Assembly: GCF_900143005.1 (NCBI RefSeq)
Contig: NZ_FRCS01000031.1
Span: 1-56,080 of the forward strand
Reading direction: 5' to 3'
Source: Cryptosporangium aurantiacum
Lineage (GTDB): Bacteria; Actinomycetota; Actinomycetes; Mycobacteriales; Cryptosporangiaceae
DNA: 56,080 nucleotides
A program made the translations under genes and the position numbers. The notes below the pieces were generated by a model. That model was not told the origin of the DNA. It made no database searches and saw only the letters and a program-made list of their open reading frames with translations. Positions 26,587 to 35,330 of the stretch are shown here, piece after piece. The number at the start of each line of letters is the position of its first letter. Within the stretch, counting starts at the first letter, position 1.

Positions 26587-27102
26587 ATGCCGATCCAACG
26601 TCTGAACCACGCCGTGCTCTACGTGCGTGACGTCGCCCGCAGCGTGGCGTTCTACCGCGACGCGCTCGGGTTCGACGTCATCGAGGGCGGCGACGTGTTC
26701 GCCGGGGCGGCGTTCTTACGGGCCGACGGTTCGACGAACGACCACGACCTCGGCCTGTTCCAGATCGGCGCGGAGGCCGGGCCGTCTGCGGCGGGCCGCA
26801 CCACGGTGGGGCTGTACCACCTGGCGTGGGAGGTCGACACGCTCGCCGAACTGCAGCGGATCGAGGCGCGCCTGATCGAGCTCGGTGCGCTGGTGGGGTC
26901 GAGTGATCACTCGACGACCAAGGCGCTCTACGCGAAGGACCCGGACGGGCTCGAGTTCGAGGTGTCCTGGCTGGTCCCTGCCCAGCTCCTGACCGACGAG
27001 ATCAGGTCCAAGCGAAACGAGATCCACCGCCTGGACCTGAGCGCCGAGATCGACCGCTTCGGCGCCCACACCCGCGGCGGGGTCGGGGTCTCGATCAGCT
27101 GA
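26587..27102 (+). CDS. VOC-family dioxygenase/glyoxalase-like protein
   Basis: A 171-residue vicinal-oxygen-chelate protein resembling catechol-2,3-dioxygenase-like (CatE) proteins. 'LNHAVLYVRDVARSVAFYRDALGF' opens the first beta-alpha-beta unit with a metal-ligand histidine, 'GLYHLAWEV' supplies the second histidine, and 'KDPDGLEFEVSW' the glutamate. This is the classic H/H/E metal site. It is a stand-alone gene, divergent from the permease pair, and overlaps the convergent GGDEF-EAL gene by 8 bases at the 3' end. The substrate is not predictable. Confidence 0.92.
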   Translation: MPIQRLNHAVLYVRDVARSVAFYRDALGFDVIEGGDVFAGAAFLRADGSTNDHDLGLFQIGAEAGPSAAGRTTVGLYHLAWEVDTLAELQRIEARLIELGALVGSSDHSTTKALYAKDPDGLEFEVSWLVPAQLLTDEIRSKRNEIHRLDLSAEIDRFGAHTRGGVGVSIS

Positions 27103-29380
27103 CCGCGACGACCGGGGTGCCCGCCGAGAGCCAGGGCACCACCTCGGGCTCGTTGAGCGGCTTCGCCAGCGCGTAGCCCTGGCCGTACCGGCAGCCCATC
27201 CGGCGCAGCTCAGCCAACTGCGTCGGACGTTCGATGCCCTCGGCCACCGTGTGCAGGCTGAGCGCCGTCCCCAGCCCGACGATCGACCGGACGAACGCCA
27301 GGCCCTCCGGTGACGTGTCGACGTCGACCAGGAACGACCGATCGATCTTCACGCAGTCGACCGGGAGCTGGCGCAGGTACCGCAGCGACGAGAACCCGGT
27401 GCCGAAGTCGTCGACCGCGACCGAGACCCCCAGCTCCCGCAGCGCGTAGAGCGCGTCGGCGGCCTCGTCGTGCTCGCGTACCAGCTCGTTCTCGGTGACC
27501 TCGATCGTCAGCCGGGTCGGTTCGAGGCCGGCTGCGGCGAGCACGCTCGCGATCTCGTCGACGGCTCCGGGCAACCGCAGGTGGGACGCCGCCATGTTGA
27601 CGCTGATCCCCAGCCGCGGCCCGGGAAGCGACTCGTCCCATCGGCGCGCGGCCGCGACCGCCTCCCGGACCACCCACCGCCCGATCGAGGCGATCAGGCC
27701 GGTCTCCTCGGCCAGCGGGATGAACGACGCCGGGAACAGGACGCCACGCGTCGGGTGGTTCCACCGCGCCAGCGCCTCGAAGCTCACCACCCGTGCCGTC
27801 TCCAGCTCGACGATCGGCTGGTAGACCAGGAACAACTCGCGCTGGTCCACGGCCCGACGCAGGTCGGCCTCCAGATCCAGCCGCTCCATCAGCACCGCGT
27901 GCATCTCCGGGTGGAATACCTCGACGCATCCGCGGCCGTGCTGCTTCGCCCGGTACATCGCGACGTCGGCGTCGCGCAGAACCTCGTCGGCGGTCGGCGG
28001 CTCCTGCGAACCGACCGCACCGGCGACGGTCACGCCGATGCTCGCCCCGACCGAGCACTCCCGCCCCGCCAGGACGAACGGCGGCAGCACCGCCGCGAGC
28101 ATCCGCTCCGCGAGTTCGGTCACCTCGGACACGTCCGACACCACCCGGTCGACGAGGACGACGAACTCGTCACCGCCGTATCGCGCCACCGTGTTGTCCG
28201 GCCCGGCGACCTCGCGGAGCCGGGCGGCGGTCTCCACCAGCAGCTGGTCACCGGCTTCGTGGCCGAGGCTGTCGTTGACCAGCTTGAACCGGTCGAGGTC
28301 GACGAACAGCAAACCGCAGGGCCCCCGCCGGAGCGCGTGACGCAGCCGCTCCTTCAGCAGCGTGCGGTTCGGTAGGCCGGTCAGCGCGTCGTGGTGCGCC
28401 TGGTGCAGCGCCTGGACGCCCCTGGCGTCGGTGAGCGCCATGCTGACGTGGTCGGCGAAACCCTGCAGCATCTCGGCGTCCGACTCGTCGTAGACGCGGT
28501 CGGCGTCGAACGAGGCCACCAGCAGGCAGCCGACCCGGGCGCCGTCCTCGCTGACCGGTGCGATCATCGCGGCCTGGACGGCGTCGACGATCCGAGGCGC
28601 GCGCGTGTACTGGCCGATCCGCTCCCGGTCGGCCACCAGGATCTCGCCGGTCGTCAGCACCCGTTGGAAGCCGCCCTCGGTGACCGGCATCCGCCAGGCG
28701 CCGGTCACGTACCAGGTCGGCATGCCGCTATGCGAGGCCAGCAGCATCCACCGCGGATCCTCCGAGTCCACCAGCCGCAGCGACACCATGTCCTTCTCGA
28801 ACAGGGCTCTGGCGCCCGTGGTGATCGCGTCCAGGATCACCTGCAGCGGCGCGCGGGTGGTTATCGCCCGCTGGACCCGGCCGAACTCCTCCAGCAGCCG
28901 CTGGCGTCGCTGCAGCGTGTGCACCAGGCCCTCGTACTCCTGGCGCAACTTTCGTTCGCTGCCGAGCGTCCGGATCTGGCGCAGTTGCAGGCCGAGGATG
29001 CGGCCCATGCCGCGCAGCAGGCTCAGTTCCTCCGCGCCGAACGGCCGTTCGCACCGGGCCACCAGCAGGTGGCCGGCAGTGTCGGCACCCAGGCCGACCG
29101 AGGCGCTGTGGCACGGGCCCAGGCCGGGGACGTGCACGACCGGGTGCCGTTCGGTCGCGGCCGCGGTCAGCTCGGCCGCCGGCGCGGCGCCGCGGGGGAA
29201 CCCGATCTGCGCCTCCAGCGCGTCGCCGAGCACGACGGCGCCGACCTCGGCCTCCATCAGCTCGGCCGCCCACTCCGCGGCCACACCCGCGGCAGCGGCG
29301 ACGTCCGGCCGGGAGGAGACCACCGCGAGGTACTCCGGTAGTTGCTGGGCGGCCCAGCTGGATCCTCCGGATGCGCTCAA
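27095..29380 (-). CDS. GAF-GGDEF-EAL c-di-GMP protein
   Basis: A 761-residue cytosolic protein. A degenerate GAF-like region (1-130) leads to a short coiled coil (135-165), a second GAF domain (165-320), GGDEF (335-490) with intact 'RYGGDEF', and EAL (505-755) with 'FEALARW', 'EVTENELV' and 'VDDFGTGFSS'. Both catalytic signatures are present, so it could make and break c-di-GMP. Start: a TTG at 29380 overlaps the FIST gene stop as TTGA, implying coupled translation. No good ribosome site precedes it, so a start slightly further in remains possible. It probably signals from the FIST sensor encoded just upstream. Confidence 0.9.
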   Translation of the reverse strand: MSASGGSSWAAQQLPEYLAVVSSRPDVAAAAGVAAEWAAELMEAEVGAVVLGDALEAQIGFPRGAAPAAELTAAATERHPVVHVPGLGPCHSASVGLGADTAGHLLVARCERPFGAEELSLLRGMGRILGLQLRQIRTLGSERKLRQEYEGLVHTLQRRQRLLEEFGRVQRAITTRAPLQVILDAITTGARALFEKDMVSLRLVDSEDPRWMLLASHSGMPTWYVTGAWRMPVTEGGFQRVLTTGEILVADRERIGQYTRAPRIVDAVQAAMIAPVSEDGARVGCLLVASFDADRVYDESDAEMLQGFADHVSMALTDARGVQALHQAHHDALTGLPNRTLLKERLRHALRRGPCGLLFVDLDRFKLVNDSLGHEAGDQLLVETAARLREVAGPDNTVARYGGDEFVVLVDRVVSDVSEVTELAERMLAAVLPPFVLAGRECSVGASIGVTVAGAVGSQEPPTADEVLRDADVAMYRAKQHGRGCVEVFHPEMHAVLMERLDLEADLRRAVDQRELFLVYQPIVELETARVVSFEALARWNHPTRGVLFPASFIPLAEETGLIASIGRWVVREAVAAARRWDESLPGPRLGISVNMAASHLRLPGAVDEIASVLAAAGLEPTRLTIEVTENELVREHDEAADALYALRELGVSVAVDDFGTGFSSLRYLRQLPVDCVKIDRSFLVDVDTSPEGLAFVRSIVGLGTALSLHTVAEGIERPTQLAELRRMGCRYGQGYALAKPLNEPEVVPWLSAGTPVVAVS

Positions 29381-30552
29381 CTGAGCGCCAGGACGACGAG
29401 AGCCTGATTGTGGAACCCGACGGCGCCGCGCTTCCGCGCGATCTCCCCGTGGCTGTAAAAGCCGGCGAGCGGCGCGGTGCCTGCGTACTTGGCCATGCGC
29501 GTGACGTCGCTGGTGCCTTCGGGTGCGAACACCTGACGCCTGCCGATGCAGTCGAACACGAGCAGGCCGGCGAGCGGCCGGTCGCCGAGCGCGGCGATCG
29601 CCTCCTCGCACGCCTGGTCGGTGGCGGCCAGCAGCGAGTCGGGGTCGCCACGCATCAGCCAGGCGACGCTGTCCTCCGGCACATCGGCGGCCGAGGAGAT
29701 CGATCGCTCGACGTAGTCCGGCCATGCCACCACCCGCATCTCCTCACCGCTGGGCCGCCGGATGCCCAGCGGGTGCCGCAACGAGAAGCGCTGGAACGCA
29801 CCCTCGTCGGTCCAGCACGCAGCCGGCGCGTCGAGACGCTCCAGGTAGTGGTCGAGCGCGGGACGGTTGTCCAGCTGCAGCACCCGGTTGCGGACGCTGG
29901 AGGTCACCTCGACGGTCTCTCCGGTCCGCTCCCAGCCGTGCCGGACGCCGATGCCGAACGGGTTGTCGCAGGCGATCGACGCGGCGACCACGCTGTTGCC
30001 CCAGAGCAGCTGGTCGCTGTGGAGAAGCGGGGCGGTGATCGTGGACCCGAGTGAGATCGTCGCGCCGCACCCGCCCACCAGCGGAACACCGGCGCCGAGC
30101 GCGCCGTACGCGCCACGGAGGAGATCCTGTTGGTTGCCGCCCTGACCGTCGGTCAGCAGCAGAACCAGCCGGTGTTCGCCGCCCTCGAGGTCGGCCAGCG
30201 GCGCGACCACCTGCGCGCCGACGTCGCGCAACGCGTCGGAGTCCGGACCGAATCCGGCGATGGCCGCGGTCTGGACCGCGATGCCGGGACCGCCGAGAGC
30301 CATCACGACGACCGAGCCGTCACCCGCCCAGTCGCCGACGATCTCGCCGCCGGTCGGGCAGCCCATCAGCGGCACGGCGTCGGCGACCGAGCGAACACCG
30401 GCCAAGACCTCAGCCGGATCGTGGGTGAGCGAGAAGAAGACGACGATCAGCTTCGGGTCGTCAGCGCGGAGCGCGGCACGCGCTGCCCCCGCGGCGGCGA
30501 TCCGTGAGTCGGTGTCGGCGGAGCACCCGACGTTCACCCATGACGCTGCCAC
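29377..30552 (-). CDS. FIST sensor domain protein
   Basis: A 391-residue protein made of FIST_N (about 20-210) and FIST_C (about 215-360) domains, a small-ligand sensor found in prokaryotic signalling proteins. 'VVFFSLTHDPAEVLAGVRSV' and 'LMGCPTGGEI' belong to FIST_N; 'FDCIGRRQVFAPEG' and 'GFYSHGEIARKRGAVGFHNQALVVLAL' are the conserved FIST_C end. The GTG at 30552 follows GGGAGG by four bases and gives a sensible start; an ATG at 30624 lacks such a site. It overlaps the downstream GAF-GGDEF-EAL gene by four bases, so the pair probably forms a sensing and c-di-GMP output unit. Confidence 0.91.
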   Translation of the reverse strand: MAASWVNVGCSADTDSRIAAAGAARAALRADDPKLIVVFFSLTHDPAEVLAGVRSVADAVPLMGCPTGGEIVGDWAGDGSVVVMALGGPGIAVQTAAIAGFGPDSDALRDVGAQVVAPLADLEGGEHRLVLLLTDGQGGNQQDLLRGAYGALGAGVPLVGGCGATISLGSTITAPLLHSDQLLWGNSVVAASIACDNPFGIGVRHGWERTGETVEVTSSVRNRVLQLDNRPALDHYLERLDAPAACWTDEGAFQRFSLRHPLGIRRPSGEEMRVVAWPDYVERSISSAADVPEDSVAWLMRGDPDSLLAATDQACEEAIAALGDRPLAGLLVFDCIGRRQVFAPEGTSDVTRMAKYAGTAPLAGFYSHGEIARKRGAVGFHNQALVVLALS

Positions 30553-30735
30553 CCGACCTCCCGGAACTGGTCCTACTTCGGTCCCTATCGGCAACGGGGC
30601 GTCGTGATAAAGGTCGAGTGCCATGTCGCCGGGCTGACTCGTCGGAGGAAGGTGAGAGGATCGGGGTAAGGCTGGTCGTCGTCGTCCCCGGCGAGCGCCC
30701 GACCGGCTGGTACCTCAGAGTCAGTGGAGGCGGGG

Positions 30736-31353
30736 ATGGACGTGCTGGAAAAGGCGCGGGCTCGCCGTACGGCCGCCAGAGCTGCGGCCGAGCGAGCTGC
30801 CTTGGACTGGCAGGATGCCGTCGTCGAGAGCATTGATCAACTGGTCGACCAACTACGGCTGGCCGGTGTCGACCGGCTGGCCTGCTTCGAAGCTGCCGTG
30901 CGCCCGGCTCTCGACGGAGAAGCCTGGGAAGAGCGCGAAGACCTCGTGACCGTCGCGTTCGCGTCCGACGCGGGCGTGCTGCGGTTCACACCCTCCGACG
31001 ACGAGCGGTGGGCCACCTCCGTGGAGCTCTGGGACGACCTGCGGTCGGCCCTCTCCCGGATCCACGGCACCGACGTGCCCGCGAGCCTGGTCGTCGATCT
31101 GGACGCCCGGGTAGCGGTCGGTTACGAGCCGCTGCACTGCCCGGACGTGGGCATCGAGCCGGACCTGGTGTTGCACCTGGTCCGGGCGGATTCGAACGAG
31201 CCGTTCGCCTCGCTGCTGCTCGAACTGCCGGATCCGGATGCGGCCATCGACCGGGTGAACGACCTGCTCGACCGCTACGGTCTCGAACCGCCGACCCGGC
31301 CGGAACACGAGCCGGGCGAATGCGACCTCGGCCTCGGCGAGGAGGACGACTGA
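30736..31353 (+). CDS. Hypothetical acidic protein
   Basis: A 205-residue soluble, acidic protein that I do not recognise. The N-terminal 60 residues are strongly helical ('KARARRTAARAAAERAALDWQDAVVE'); the remainder alternates predicted strands and helices and ends in an acidic tail ('GLGEEDD'). The ATG at 30736 has GTGGAGG five bases upstream. It is divergent from the FIST operon. Its stop is followed directly by a displaced copy of the 3' end of the neighbouring SGNH hydrolase gene. Confidence 0.8.
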   Translation: MDVLEKARARRTAARAAAERAALDWQDAVVESIDQLVDQLRLAGVDRLACFEAAVRPALDGEAWEEREDLVTVAFASDAGVLRFTPSDDERWATSVELWDDLRSALSRIHGTDVPASLVVDLDARVAVGYEPLHCPDVGIEPDLVLHLVRADSNEPFASLLLELPDPDAAIDRVNDLLDRYGLEPPTRPEHEPGECDLGLGEEDD

Positions 31354-31355
31354 TC

Positions 31356-31441
31356 AGCGCAGCTCGGAGGCGCGCTGACTGAGTTCGGCCAGGTCCGGGC
31401 GCTTGGCGGTGCAGGTGGCTCAGTGCCGCTGGAGCGCCCGG
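31356..31441. repeat. Displaced copy of the SGNH hydrolase 3' end
   Basis: The first 56 bases (31356-31411) are identical to 31447-31502 inside the SGNH hydrolase gene. After a divergent 14-base patch, a further 16 bases (31426-31441) match 31512-31527. Read on the minus strand it still encodes the hydrolase tail 'AKRPDLAELSQRASELR' and a stop, but upstream it is closed by an in-frame TGA. It is a non-functional partial duplication. Confidence 0.93.
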
Positions 31442-31444
31442 AGG

Positions 31445-32236
31445 CTAGCGCAGCTCGGAGGCGCGCTGACTGAGTTCGGCCAGGTCCGGGCGCTTGGCGG
31501 TGATCGTATCTCCGCTGGAGCGCCCGGTCAGGCGGCGTCCGATCCAGGGCGCCAGGTGAACGCGCGCCCACTGCAGGTCGGCGCGGCGCGCGGTGAACCA
31601 CCGATCGGGGCGGGCCGCGGGTAGCGCGGCCCGCCAGTCCGGATCACACTCGACGCCCAGCACCGACAGGACGTGGTGTGCGACCCGGCGGTGGCCCCCG
31701 GCGTTGAGGTGCAGCCGATCGATGCTCCACAGCCGCCGGTCGCGGAAACCCTGGTCCGCCCACAGGTCGACGAGGTACGTGTCGTACTCCTTGGCCACGC
31801 GCTGGACGAGCTCGATGAAGAACTCGATGCGCGGCGTGAGGTAGCGCTGCGCCGCCGGGTAGTTCACCGTGACGTCCGCCGGGGTGAACAGCACGACCGA
31901 CGCGCCGCTCGACGTCAGACGGTCGACCGCACCCTCGAAGGACTCGGTCATCCGCACCGGGTCGAACCGACGCCGCAGCGAGTCGTTGCCGCCCGCGGAG
32001 AACGACACCAGGTCGGGACGCATCGCCGCGGCCAGCGGGACCTGGGCGTCCACCACCGCAGGTAGCAGCCGGCCGCGCACCGCGAGGTTCGCGTAGCGGA
32101 ACCCCGCGCTCTCCTTGGCCAGGCAGCCCGCGACGAGATCCGCCCATCCCCGGAACGTGCCGTCGCCGTACGGATCGTCCATTCCCTCGGTAAAACTGTC
32201 ACCGATCGCCACGTAGCTGGCCCAACGCCCGGGCAC
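31445..32236 (-). CDS. SGNH/GDSL hydrolase
   Basis: A 263-residue esterase-like protein. Block I is 'YVAIGDSFTEGMDDP' with the nucleophilic serine, block II glycine lies in 'NLAVRGRLL', block III is 'SAGGNDSL', and block V is 'SIDRLHLNAGGH' with catalytic Asp and His. No signal peptide is visible, so it is likely cytoplasmic. Typical roles are deacylation of small esters or carbohydrate deacetylation. The final 27 codons are duplicated just beyond the stop. Confidence 0.93.
   Translation of the reverse strand: MPGRWASYVAIGDSFTEGMDDPYGDGTFRGWADLVAGCLAKESAGFRYANLAVRGRLLPAVVDAQVPLAAAMRPDLVSFSAGGNDSLRRRFDPVRMTESFEGAVDRLTSSGASVVLFTPADVTVNYPAAQRYLTPRIEFFIELVQRVAKEYDTYLVDLWADQGFRDRRLWSIDRLHLNAGGHRRVAHHVLSVLGVECDPDWRAALPAARPDRWFTARRADLQWARVHLAPWIGRRLTGRSSGDTITAKRPDLAELSQRASELR
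31447..31527. repeat. Parental copy of the duplicated segment
   Basis: This is the 3' end of the SGNH hydrolase gene, matching the downstream copy at 31356-31441 with a 9-versus-14-base difference in the middle. Only five bases (31442-31446) separate the two copies. Confidence 0.93.
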
Positions 32237-32356
32237 GGGAAACCTCCGCGATAGCCGACAATCGGCCTCGACTATGCCACCGCGCGGAACGAGGTGTCAG
32301 GTCGATATCCGTTAGCCGACGGTAACGTGAGCCGCCTCACGCAAGGCCTAATCGAC

Positions 32357-35260
32357 CTATTCGCCACTTTCCTGCCTCGCGCGGCGTAGTCGTCCGGCTA
32401 GGACCTCCGCGAGGTGGTGCGCGTCACGTTCGGTGTTCTGCCGAATCTGCGTGCGACAGCTGAAGCCGTCCGCGAGGACGATCGTCTCCGGACTCGCGGC
32501 CCGCACCGCAGGCAGCAGGACCCGTTCACCGGCCGCCTGCGCCATCTCGTAGTGACCGGCCTCGAACCCGAAGTTGCCCGCCACACCGCAGCACCCGGAG
32601 TCCAGCACGGTCAGGTCCACGCCTGCCTGCGCCGCGAGCGACCGATCCGCTTTGTCGCCGAGCACGGCGTGCTGGTGACAGTGGATCTGAGTGATCGCGG
32701 GCCGATCGGTCTGCGGGGGCGTCCAGTCGGGCGCATCCCGTTCCAGCAGACCGGCCAACGTGATCGACAGCGACGCGAGTTTCTTCGCCCGAGGGTCGTC
32801 GGGCAGCAGCGCGGGCAGGTCGTGTTTGAAGTTGGCCAGGCAGCTGGGCTCGAGCCCGACGATCGGGATGTCGGCGTCCAGGTGCGGTTCGAGCGCGTCC
32901 AACGTGCGACGAGCGACCGCGCGGGCGACGTCGAGCTGGCCGGTGGAGACCCAGGTCAGGCCGCAGCACAGCTCGCCCTTCGGCACCCGGACGACGAACC
33001 CGGCTGCGGCCAGCACCTCGACCGCGGCCTCGCCGATCTGCGGGTCGAAGAACTGGGTGAACGTGTCCGGCCAGAGCAGCACCTCTTTCCGGCCGGGCTC
33101 GGCGGCGCTGCGGGTCTTTCCGCCGAACTTGCGCCGGAGACGCTGCTTGAACGTCCCGCCGGTCGCGAACCGCGGCACCGACCGCTCCTGCGCGATGCCC
33201 GCGACCTTTTTCATCAGCGTGGCGGCCGGCTGGTACGCGGTGATCGCGTTCGCGAGCTTCGGCGCCAGCGCCGCGCCGCGCAGAGCGACCGGCAGGAAGC
33301 CCATCGCGTAGTGCACCGCGGGCCGGAGCTTTCCCTTGTACCGCTGGTAGAGGAACTCCGATTTGTACGTGGCCATGTCCACGTTGACCGGGCAGTCGGT
33401 CAGACAGCCCTTGCACGAGAAGCAGCCGTCGAGCGCCTCCGCGACCTCGTCGGACTGCCACCCGTCGGTGATCACCTCACCGCGCAGCATCTCCAGCAGC
33501 AGCCGCGACCGGCCGCGGGTGGAGTGCTTCTCGTCGCCGGTCGCCTGGTAACTCGGGCACATCACGCCGCCGGGCGTGTGGTCGTTGCGGCACTTGCCGA
33601 CGCCGACGCAGCGGCGCACCGCCCGGTCGAACTCGCCGCCGTCCTCCGCGTAGGAGAAGCCGTTCACCGGCAGCAGCTTGGGGGTGTAAGCGATCCGGAT
33701 CATCTCGTTGACGGCAGGCGGATCGACGATCACCCCCGGGTTCAGCGCCTTCTGCGGATCAAGAGCGCGCTTGAACTCTCCCATCAGCGAAACGGCCTCG
33801 GGGCTGTAGACGTCGGCCAGCAGCGCCGAGCGCGCGATGCCGTCGCCGTGCTCGCCGGACGGCGAGCCGCCGTGCTTGAGGATGAGCTGCGCGGCGCGGT
33901 GCAGGAACGACTGGTAGCGGTCCCGCCCGGTCACCGAGACCAGGTCGAAGTCGAGTCGGACGTGGACACAGCCCTCGCCGAAGTGACCGTAGGTGACGCC
34001 CTGGTAGCCGTACTCGTCGGTGAGATCGGCGAACTCCCGCAGGTAGTCGGCGAGCCGCTCCGGCGGGACCGCGGAGTCCTCCCAGCCCGGCCACGCCTCG
34101 GAGCCGTCGGCCATCCGGGTGGCCAGGCCGGCGCCCTCCTCGCGGATGCGCCAGAACGAGCGCATTTCAGCTGCGTCGGTGACGACCCGGGGAGCGCCAG
34201 GGGCGGCCTTCGCCAGCTTCGCGGCGGCGTCCGCGGCCTCGGCTGGTGAGTCGCCGCCGACCTCGACCAGCAGCCAGGCATGGCCGGTCGGCAGCGGCGC
34301 CGGCTTGCGGCCGCGCATCAGGAGCGCGTCGACCAGCGCCTGGTCGATGCCTTCGATGGTCAGCGGCTTCAACGGGATGATGGCGGGCGCGGCCGCCGCC
34401 GCGGCGATCGCGTCCGCGTAACCGAGGACGACGAGCGCGCGGTGGCGCGGAGCCCGGTTGAGGTGCAGGGTCGCGCCGAGCACGACCGCGCACGTTCCCT
34501 CGGTACCGACCAGGGCCCTGGCCAGGTGGCCGTGTTGCTCCGGCAGCAGGCGGTGCAGCGGGTAACCGGAGATCTGCCTGCTGAACCGGCCGAACGTGGT
34601 GCGGATCAGCGCGAGGTTGCCGTCGACGAGGTTCTTGAGGTCCGCGTACAGGCGGCCTTCGCGGGTGGGCTGCGACGCCAGCCGGGCCCACTCGTCCTTC
34701 TTGGTCGGGCCGAGGTTCAGCCGTGTCCCGTCGGCGAGGACGACGTCCAGCGCGTCGGTGTTGTCCGACGTCGTTCCCCAGGCGATCGAGTGCGAGCCGC
34801 ACGCGTCGTTGCCGAGCATGCCGCCGATCGTGCAGCGGCTGTGCGTCGAGGGATCGGGGCCGAAGTCGAGGCCGTCCGGCGCGATCCGGCGGCGCAGCAC
34901 GTCGAGTACCAGGCCTGGCTCGACGACCGCCGCGCGCCCGGCGATGTCGACGTCGAGGATCCGGTTGAGGTAGCGGGAGGTGTCCAGGACGACCCCGGGA
35001 CCGATCGCGTTGCCCGCGATCGTCGTCCCGCCGCCGCGCATCGTGACCGGGACGCCGTCCTCGCGGCAGATCGCGAGCGTGGCCAGCACGTCGTCGACGT
35101 TTCGCGGCAGTACGACGCCCGCGGGTACCCGCCGGTGGTTGGACGCGTCGGCGGAGTAGAGCGCGCGGGCACCGGCGTCGAACGCGACGTCGCCGGCGAT
35201 TTCAGCGCGCAACCGCCGCTCGAGCCGACCAGCGTCAACACCCTCGGAGATCGTCGTCAC
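32357..35260 (-). CDS. FAD-linked oxidase fused to Fe-S/CCG subunit (GlcD-GlcF-like)
   Basis: A 967-residue fusion. Residues 1-540 are a flavin oxidase of the GlcD/D-lactate dehydrogenase type: 'VPVTMRGGGTTIAGNAIGPG' and 'RCTIGGMLGNDACGSHS' bind FAD, and 'SGEHGDGIARS' lies near the end of this part. Residues 560-967 resemble GlcF/LutA: 'CVGVGKC' with a following CP and 'CFSCKGCLTDCP' hold two 4Fe-4S clusters, and two CCG-type motifs ('GELCCGLTW', 'DSGCCGVAG') follow. It should oxidise a 2-hydroxy acid such as D-lactate or glycolate and pass electrons to the respiratory chain. GTG start at 35260; divergent from the kinase at 35331. Confidence 0.93.
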   Translation of the reverse strand: MTTISEGVDAGRLERRLRAEIAGDVAFDAGARALYSADASNHRRVPAGVVLPRNVDDVLATLAICREDGVPVTMRGGGTTIAGNAIGPGVVLDTSRYLNRILDVDIAGRAAVVEPGLVLDVLRRRIAPDGLDFGPDPSTHSRCTIGGMLGNDACGSHSIAWGTTSDNTDALDVVLADGTRLNLGPTKKDEWARLASQPTREGRLYADLKNLVDGNLALIRTTFGRFSRQISGYPLHRLLPEQHGHLARALVGTEGTCAVVLGATLHLNRAPRHRALVVLGYADAIAAAAAAPAIIPLKPLTIEGIDQALVDALLMRGRKPAPLPTGHAWLLVEVGGDSPAEAADAAAKLAKAAPGAPRVVTDAAEMRSFWRIREEGAGLATRMADGSEAWPGWEDSAVPPERLADYLREFADLTDEYGYQGVTYGHFGEGCVHVRLDFDLVSVTGRDRYQSFLHRAAQLILKHGGSPSGEHGDGIARSALLADVYSPEAVSLMGEFKRALDPQKALNPGVIVDPPAVNEMIRIAYTPKLLPVNGFSYAEDGGEFDRAVRRCVGVGKCRNDHTPGGVMCPSYQATGDEKHSTRGRSRLLLEMLRGEVITDGWQSDEVAEALDGCFSCKGCLTDCPVNVDMATYKSEFLYQRYKGKLRPAVHYAMGFLPVALRGAALAPKLANAITAYQPAATLMKKVAGIAQERSVPRFATGGTFKQRLRRKFGGKTRSAAEPGRKEVLLWPDTFTQFFDPQIGEAAVEVLAAAGFVVRVPKGELCCGLTWVSTGQLDVARAVARRTLDALEPHLDADIPIVGLEPSCLANFKHDLPALLPDDPRAKKLASLSITLAGLLERDAPDWTPPQTDRPAITQIHCHQHAVLGDKADRSLAAQAGVDLTVLDSGCCGVAGNFGFEAGHYEMAQAAGERVLLPAVRAASPETIVLADGFSCRTQIRQNTERDAHHLAEVLAGRLRRARQESGE

Positions 35261-35330
35261 GAGTTCATGGTGCCAGCCCTGAATGCGACGCTGCGTTGGG
35301 CTACGTCCGGTATCCCCGCTACGGTGACTG

